From: an uncultured bacterium
GTDB lineage: Bacteria; Bacillota_I; Bacilli_A; RF39; UBA660
Assembly: GCA_905216155.1 (NCBI GenBank)
Contig: CAJMSU010000008.1
Location: 1-56,471 of the forward strand
Direction of reading: 5' to 3'
Length of the DNA: 56,471 nucleotides
Shown here: positions 52,651-56,471 of the stretch, piece by piece
How positions within the stretch are numbered: position 1 is the first letter of the stretch
Layout: each line of letters begins with the position of its first letter
Notes under the pieces: generated by a model
Databases searched by the model: none
Seen by the model: only the letters and a program-made list of their open reading frames with translations
What the model was told of the DNA's origin: nothing
Made by a program: the position numbers and the translations under genes

Positions 52651-52697
52651 CTATAAAGCCTAATTTAATTATATATTGGGTTTTATAGTTTTGTTTG
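52651..52697 (+). terminator. Terminator after the pilins
   Basis: A 14-base-pair stem: 52651-52664 (CTATAAAGCCTAAT) with 52675-52688, including G-U pairs, then TTTTGTTTG. Confidence 0.8.
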
Positions 52698-52729
52698 TAT
52701 GGTGTTGTTGTAGGAGGGTGAAGTAATTT

Positions 52730-54649
52730 ATGAGTAGAACAACAAAGATGTTTTTAATTTTTTTTCTATCATATATAACTACTTTGTTATTAGTTATAGA
52801 TATTAATTTGGAAGAACTTGTTTATGGTGAAACAAGTTGGTTTATGCAAATTAATCAGTTGTTAACGGATTTTAATATTGTGGATGTTTTTATGGGGATA
52901 TTTATATATTTCTTTTATTATAATGTTTATTTTAATGGAGAAAAGTTTACTAAGAAAAATATCATTATAAGTGTTATTTCAATTATTTTATCTATATTGA
53001 TGGTAATAGGTAAAAATTTACAAATACTTAATGCTTTTCCAAATCTTTCTAATATTGCTATGTTTATTGAGTCTACAGTTATATTTTTTGGGTTTTATTT
53101 TATTTTTTATGCTTTGCTAAAAAAGTTTATTAGTATTGATATATCTTTTGATAATAAAAAAATAAAAACAAAAAAAACAAATAGTAAATTATTTAGTAAT
53201 AATATAATAAAAAAAAAAGTTTCTGGAATAAGTGAATCATTACATAAAATATCAAATTTTATAAAAGAACATCCTTTTATATCATCGTTAATTATTATCT
53301 CTATTATGAGAATTCCTTTTTTATTTTTATATTATCCTGGTAACTCTAATGGTGATACCCTTGATCAATTGTGTCAATTTTTTCATAGAAAAACCTCTTG
53401 GTCTATAAATATGGTTAATTTAGTAGATGAAAATATTTATATAAATCAACATCATCCGGTATTTTCTACACTTTTATTAGGTGGTTTAGTTAAATTAGGC
53501 AGAATGTTTATTGATTTTAAATTTGGACTTTTTTTATATGTTTTATTACAAAATGTAGTATTAACTATTATTTTTTCTTTTACTATTTATTATATGAAAA
53601 AAGTAAAAGTTCCATTTTGGATTCGTAATATTACTTTAGTAATAATTTGTTTTTCACCACATTTTTTATCATATTCATTATTGGCTGTTAAAGATACTTC
53701 TAATGCTATTTTTACTTTGCTATATGTTATTTTTTTAATTCAAATAGTTAGGAACTATAGTAGTATATTTAATAATAAAATCAATACCTTTTGTTTTATT
53801 ATTACTATGATATTAGTCATGCTTTTTAGGAATAATGGTTTAATTACTTTACTTTTATCTTATCCGTTCTTATTTTTGTTGTATAAGAAGAATTGGAAAA
53901 AATTATTAATAGTGTTTTTGATACCTATTATTACTGTTTTATCATTTAATCAAATAATGTATAGATGCTTTTCTTTTTCTAAGGGTAGTCCTAAAGAAAT
54001 GTTATCTGTGCCATTTATGCAAATAGCTAGACTTGCTAATAAAAAAGGAGTTGATACCTTTTCTAAAAAAGATCAGGATATTATAAATAAGGTTTTGCCT
54101 CTCAAAGTCATTGCCAAGAAATATTATCCAGATTTATCTGATCCTGTTAAAGATAAATATAAGAATAGTACTACGAAAGGGGATTTATTAAATTTCTTTA
54201 AGGTTTGGTTTAAATATTTATGTAAGTATCCTAGTGTTTATATTGAATCATTTGTTGCAAGTACTTATCAATATTTATATCCATATGAAACCTATGAAAA
54301 TCTTATGTTAGGATCAGATTCAAGGGTTTCTGATGAGTTTTCTGTTAGTGATCCTAATGCAAGATTTTTAAATATTAAAACCAATTTAGGATATATCATT
54401 AAAATTTTATTTAAACTTCCTGTTCTATCATTATTTGGTAAAGTAGCTTTCTTTGATTGGTTTTTGATTTTATCATCGGCTTGGGTTATATATAAGAAGA
54501 ATTATAAATATTTAATACCATTAATGGCCTTGATTGCAGTTTTACTTGTATGTTTGGCTTCTCCAATTAATGGTTCTATGCGTTATATACTTCCTATATT
54601 ATTTAGTCTTCCTGCAATGATAACAATAGATTATTTGGTATATAAATAG
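52730..54649 (+). CDS. DUF6020-like polytopic membrane protein (GT-C-type)
   Basis: 639 residues, about 13 membrane helices. An acidic, Asn-rich outside loop YPGNSNGDTLDQLCQF and later NQHHPVFSTLLLGG match my recollection of DUF6020, a family with a GT-C-like loop. AVKDTSNAIFTLLYVIF and LFRNNGLI are other typical blocks. Probably a glycan or lipid-linked sugar transferase; function unproven. AGGAGGGTGAAG precedes ATG 52730. Followed at 26 bases by the phosphatase, likely one operon. Confidence 0.7.
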   Translation: MSRTTKMFLIFFLSYITTLLLVIDINLEELVYGETSWFMQINQLLTDFNIVDVFMGIFIYFFYYNVYFNGEKFTKKNIIISVISIILSILMVIGKNLQILNAFPNLSNIAMFIESTVIFFGFYFIFYALLKKFISIDISFDNKKIKTKKTNSKLFSNNIIKKKVSGISESLHKISNFIKEHPFISSLIIISIMRIPFLFLYYPGNSNGDTLDQLCQFFHRKTSWSINMVNLVDENIYINQHHPVFSTLLLGGLVKLGRMFIDFKFGLFLYVLLQNVVLTIIFSFTIYYMKKVKVPFWIRNITLVIICFSPHFLSYSLLAVKDTSNAIFTLLYVIFLIQIVRNYSSIFNNKINTFCFIITMILVMLFRNNGLITLLLSYPFLFLLYKKNWKKLLIVFLIPIITVLSFNQIMYRCFSFSKGSPKEMLSVPFMQIARLANKKGVDTFSKKDQDIINKVLPLKVIAKKYYPDLSDPVKDKYKNSTTKGDLLNFFKVWFKYLCKYPSVYIESFVASTYQYLYPYETYENLMLGSDSRVSDEFSVSDPNARFLNIKTNLGYIIKILFKLPVLSLFGKVAFFDWFLILSSAWVIYKKNYKYLIPLMALIAVLLVCLASPINGSMRYILPILFSLPAMITIDYLVYK

Positions 54650-54675
54650 GATAAGATCATACAGTAGGTGATTAT

Positions 54676-56471
54676 ATGACTTTTTTTAAAAGAAATTTAA
54701 TAGGTAGAAAAATACTTTTGGTTTTAGTTTCTTGCTTTATGGTTATTTTTTCAGGATATTTATTTATAAAACAATCGAGTGATGTTGCTATTTTAAAAAA
54801 ACGGTTAAATTTTTCATCATTAAATTTTACTAGTAAAACAATAAAATTAAATAAGAAAAATTCCTCTATTACTTATAGGTTTATGATTAAAAATAAAAAT
54901 AAGTTAGATGCAAAATATAATATTTATTTTAAAAATTTAGATCATATTAATCCTAAATATGTTAAATGTAGGTTAGAAAAAAATAAAGTCGAAAGTACAT
55001 TTTTGTCTTTAGAGGAATTAAATAATAATCTTGTTATTGACAGTGATACATTATTGAATGATGAAAATAATGAATATATATTAAAGATTTGGATAAATAA
55101 TAGTGATTTGTCTAAATTAGAAAATAAAGATTATCGTTTAAAGTTAGAATTAGATGGAAAATTATCAAATATGTATCCATATCAAGTGACTGTTACTATG
55201 CCTGAGGATGCTAAAACGGAAAGAAATTTCTCTTGGCATACAAGTTATAATAGTAATACTGATATACAACTTATTAAAGCAATAAATATGGATAAAAATA
55301 ATATAATTTTTTCAAATAACGATAATATTGTTGAATTTACTGGTAGACAGTTTAAAGATGATACTTTAGGAGATTATGTTCATCAGGTTAAAGTAAAAAA
55401 GTTGAAGCCTGGAAATAAATATTATTATAGAGTCGGAGATAAAAACAAAGGTATTTGGAGTGATATTGGAGAATTTATTACAGATGATGGGAATGATAAA
55501 TTTAAATTTATATATATATCAGATCAACAGTCTTATATTAATGAAATAAAAAATACAACATATGCTATAAGACAGGCAAAAAAGTTAATTAATGATGCTG
55601 AATTTATTGTTAATGCTGGAGACTTAGTTAATGATACTTTGGATAAAGAGCAGTGGAAGAGAAATTTAAATTTTTATGTTTATGGAAATATTACTACTAT
55701 AAATAGTGTTGGTAATCATGATTATAATTTTGGAGGAGAATATAGAAATTCTTTTGTTAATAATTTCTATTATGATTATCCAAAACAAGATACAAAAAGT
55801 GGTGCTTATTATTCTATAGATTATGGTAATACTCATATTACTATACTTAATACTAATGATGTGTTCTATTCTAAACTTGGTAATACTCAATTAGAATGGT
55901 TAAAGAAAGATTTACAAAGTGATGCTGCAAAAAAATCTAAGTATAAAATTGTCTTGATGCATAGAGGAGTATATTCAACGGGGCCGCATTATTATTATCA
56001 TCAAGATATTTTACCATTAACAAATCAGTTAACAAGTATATTGGCGGAAAATGGGGTTGATTTAGTGTTACAAGGCCATGATCATGTTTATTCTTTAACA
56101 TATCCAATAGATAAGTATGGTAATATAGACAGTGTTAATTATGCAAAAGTCTATTCTGAAGAAATAAATTCTAATATATCTGCTATGTATGATAATAAGT
56201 CTCCAGTTTATTTTATTGGTGATTCAATTGGATTAAAGCATGAGGCACAATTAGTGTATGAAAATAGTAAATATTTGGTTGATTCTAAAATGAAAAAGGA
56301 ATATGTAAATTTATTAGATACAGAAACTTTGAATAATTATTTTTCTAAATTTCAGATTAGAACTACAGCATATAATAGTAATTATGAACGCTATGGAATA
56401 TTTTCATCAATAGAGATCAACAATGATAATTTAATAGTTAATTCTTATGTAGTTGATAACAATAATTATAA
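54676..56471 (+). CDS. Purple acid phosphatase-like metallophosphoesterase, cut by the window edge
   Basis: 598 codons visible, no stop before the end of the window. Signal anchor (about 10-32), a beta region with EYILKIWINNSDLS like the protein at 14 kb, an FnIII-type purple acid phosphatase N-domain (PYQVTVTMPEDA, then KLKPGNKYYYRVGD), then calcineurin-like motifs: ISDQQ (motif I, Asp), NAGDLVND, SVGNHDYN, VLMHRGVYS and QGHDHVYS. Purple-type enzymes bind two metals and act on phosphomonoesters outside the membrane. Motif I lacks the second His seen in many families. ATG 54676 follows AGGTGATT. Confidence 0.88.
   Translation, partial: MTFFKRNLIGRKILLVLVSCFMVIFSGYLFIKQSSDVAILKKRLNFSSLNFTSKTIKLNKKNSSITYRFMIKNKNKLDAKYNIYFKNLDHINPKYVKCRLEKNKVESTFLSLEELNNNLVIDSDTLLNDENNEYILKIWINNSDLSKLENKDYRLKLELDGKLSNMYPYQVTVTMPEDAKTERNFSWHTSYNSNTDIQLIKAINMDKNNIIFSNNDNIVEFTGRQFKDDTLGDYVHQVKVKKLKPGNKYYYRVGDKNKGIWSDIGEFITDDGNDKFKFIYISDQQSYINEIKNTTYAIRQAKKLINDAEFIVNAGDLVNDTLDKEQWKRNLNFYVYGNITTINSVGNHDYNFGGEYRNSFVNNFYYDYPKQDTKSGAYYSIDYGNTHITILNTNDVFYSKLGNTQLEWLKKDLQSDAAKKSKYKIVLMHRGVYSTGPHYYYHQDILPLTNQLTSILAENGVDLVLQGHDHVYSLTYPIDKYGNIDSVNYAKVYSEEINSNISAMYDNKSPVYFIGDSIGLKHEAQLVYENSKYLVDSKMKKEYVNLLDTETLNNYFSKFQIRTTAYNSNYERYGIFSSIEINNDNLIVNSYVVDNNNY

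Noticed and set aside
1..56471. TGA read as tryptophan (mycoplasma code)
   Set aside because: TGA ends yqfC, yqfD, cdd, yqzL and bacteriocin peptide A at natural family ends, and Trp is TGG throughout.
1..56471. CRISPR arrays, tRNA or rRNA genes, IS elements, phage genes
   Set aside because: No spaced direct repeats, no cloverleaf with TTC loop, and no transposase or integrase frame were seen.

Overview
The window is about 27% GC by eye, uses TGA as an ordinary stop and TGG for tryptophan, and has strong AGGAG/AGGTGAT ribosome binding sites. Gene orders rpsU-yqeY-yqfC-yqfD-ybeY-dgkA-cdd-era-yqzL-recO-glyS, dnaG-rpoD-trmK, and murG-murB-divIB-ftsA-ftsZ mark it as a Firmicute. The pro-sigma-K, YqfC and YqfD homologues point to an endospore programme, and type IV pilins, a class B sortase, peptidoglycan synthesis genes and a SOS regulon show a walled cell. 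I infer an uncultured, very AT-rich gut-type member of the Bacilli (Erysipelotrichia / RF39-like side). Species cannot be named from this. No tRNA, rRNA, IS element, prophage or CRISPR array was seen.

Layout. 0.1-3.8 kb: a zinc-ribbon/PASTA membrane protein, diverging from a small bacteriocin-type operon (C39-peptidase ABC exporter, a short membrane accessory protein and two overlapping double-glycine-leader peptides, the first apparently starting with AUA). 3.9-13.2 kb: the conserved rpsU to glyS housekeeping run, with a VanZ-like protein and two tandem transglutaminase-like proteins inserted. 13.2-17.2 kb: sortase B, a membrane-anchored exported protein, an alpha/beta hydrolase, a free-standing structured RNA, an unknown protein and TcdA. 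17.2-22.3 kb: lexA and a divergent 52-residue SOS-controlled membrane microprotein, polA, mutM, an unknown protein. 22.4-25.7 kb: pyk, then gmk and tmcAL on the minus strand. 25.9-33.7 kb: a division and wall cluster with two GT-C-like membrane proteins between divIB and ftsA. 33.8-42.6 kb: a degenerate arginase-family protein, murE, PHP phosphoesterase, flippase, pro-sigK, polysaccharide deacetylase, yqeG, yqeH. 43.2-46.7 kb: dnaG-rpoD-trmK. 46.7-50.7 kb: a ClpX-like ATPase with a different N-terminal domain, small membrane proteins, DUF421, and a GH-like family 10 protein. 50.8-56.5 kb: three pilin genes, a large DUF6020-type membrane protein and a purple-acid-phosphatase-like enzyme that runs off the window.

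How it fits together. Most of the window is core information processing and envelope growth (division, wall precursor synthesis, teichoic/glycan-like polymer handling). The accessory content is mainly secreted or surface: two-peptide bacteriocin, sortase, pilins, exported deacetylase and phosphatase. The least explained elements are the bacteriocin pair with its AUA start, the lexA-linked microprotein, the RNA at 15.49-15.67 kb, the glyS leader, and the ClpX-like protein.
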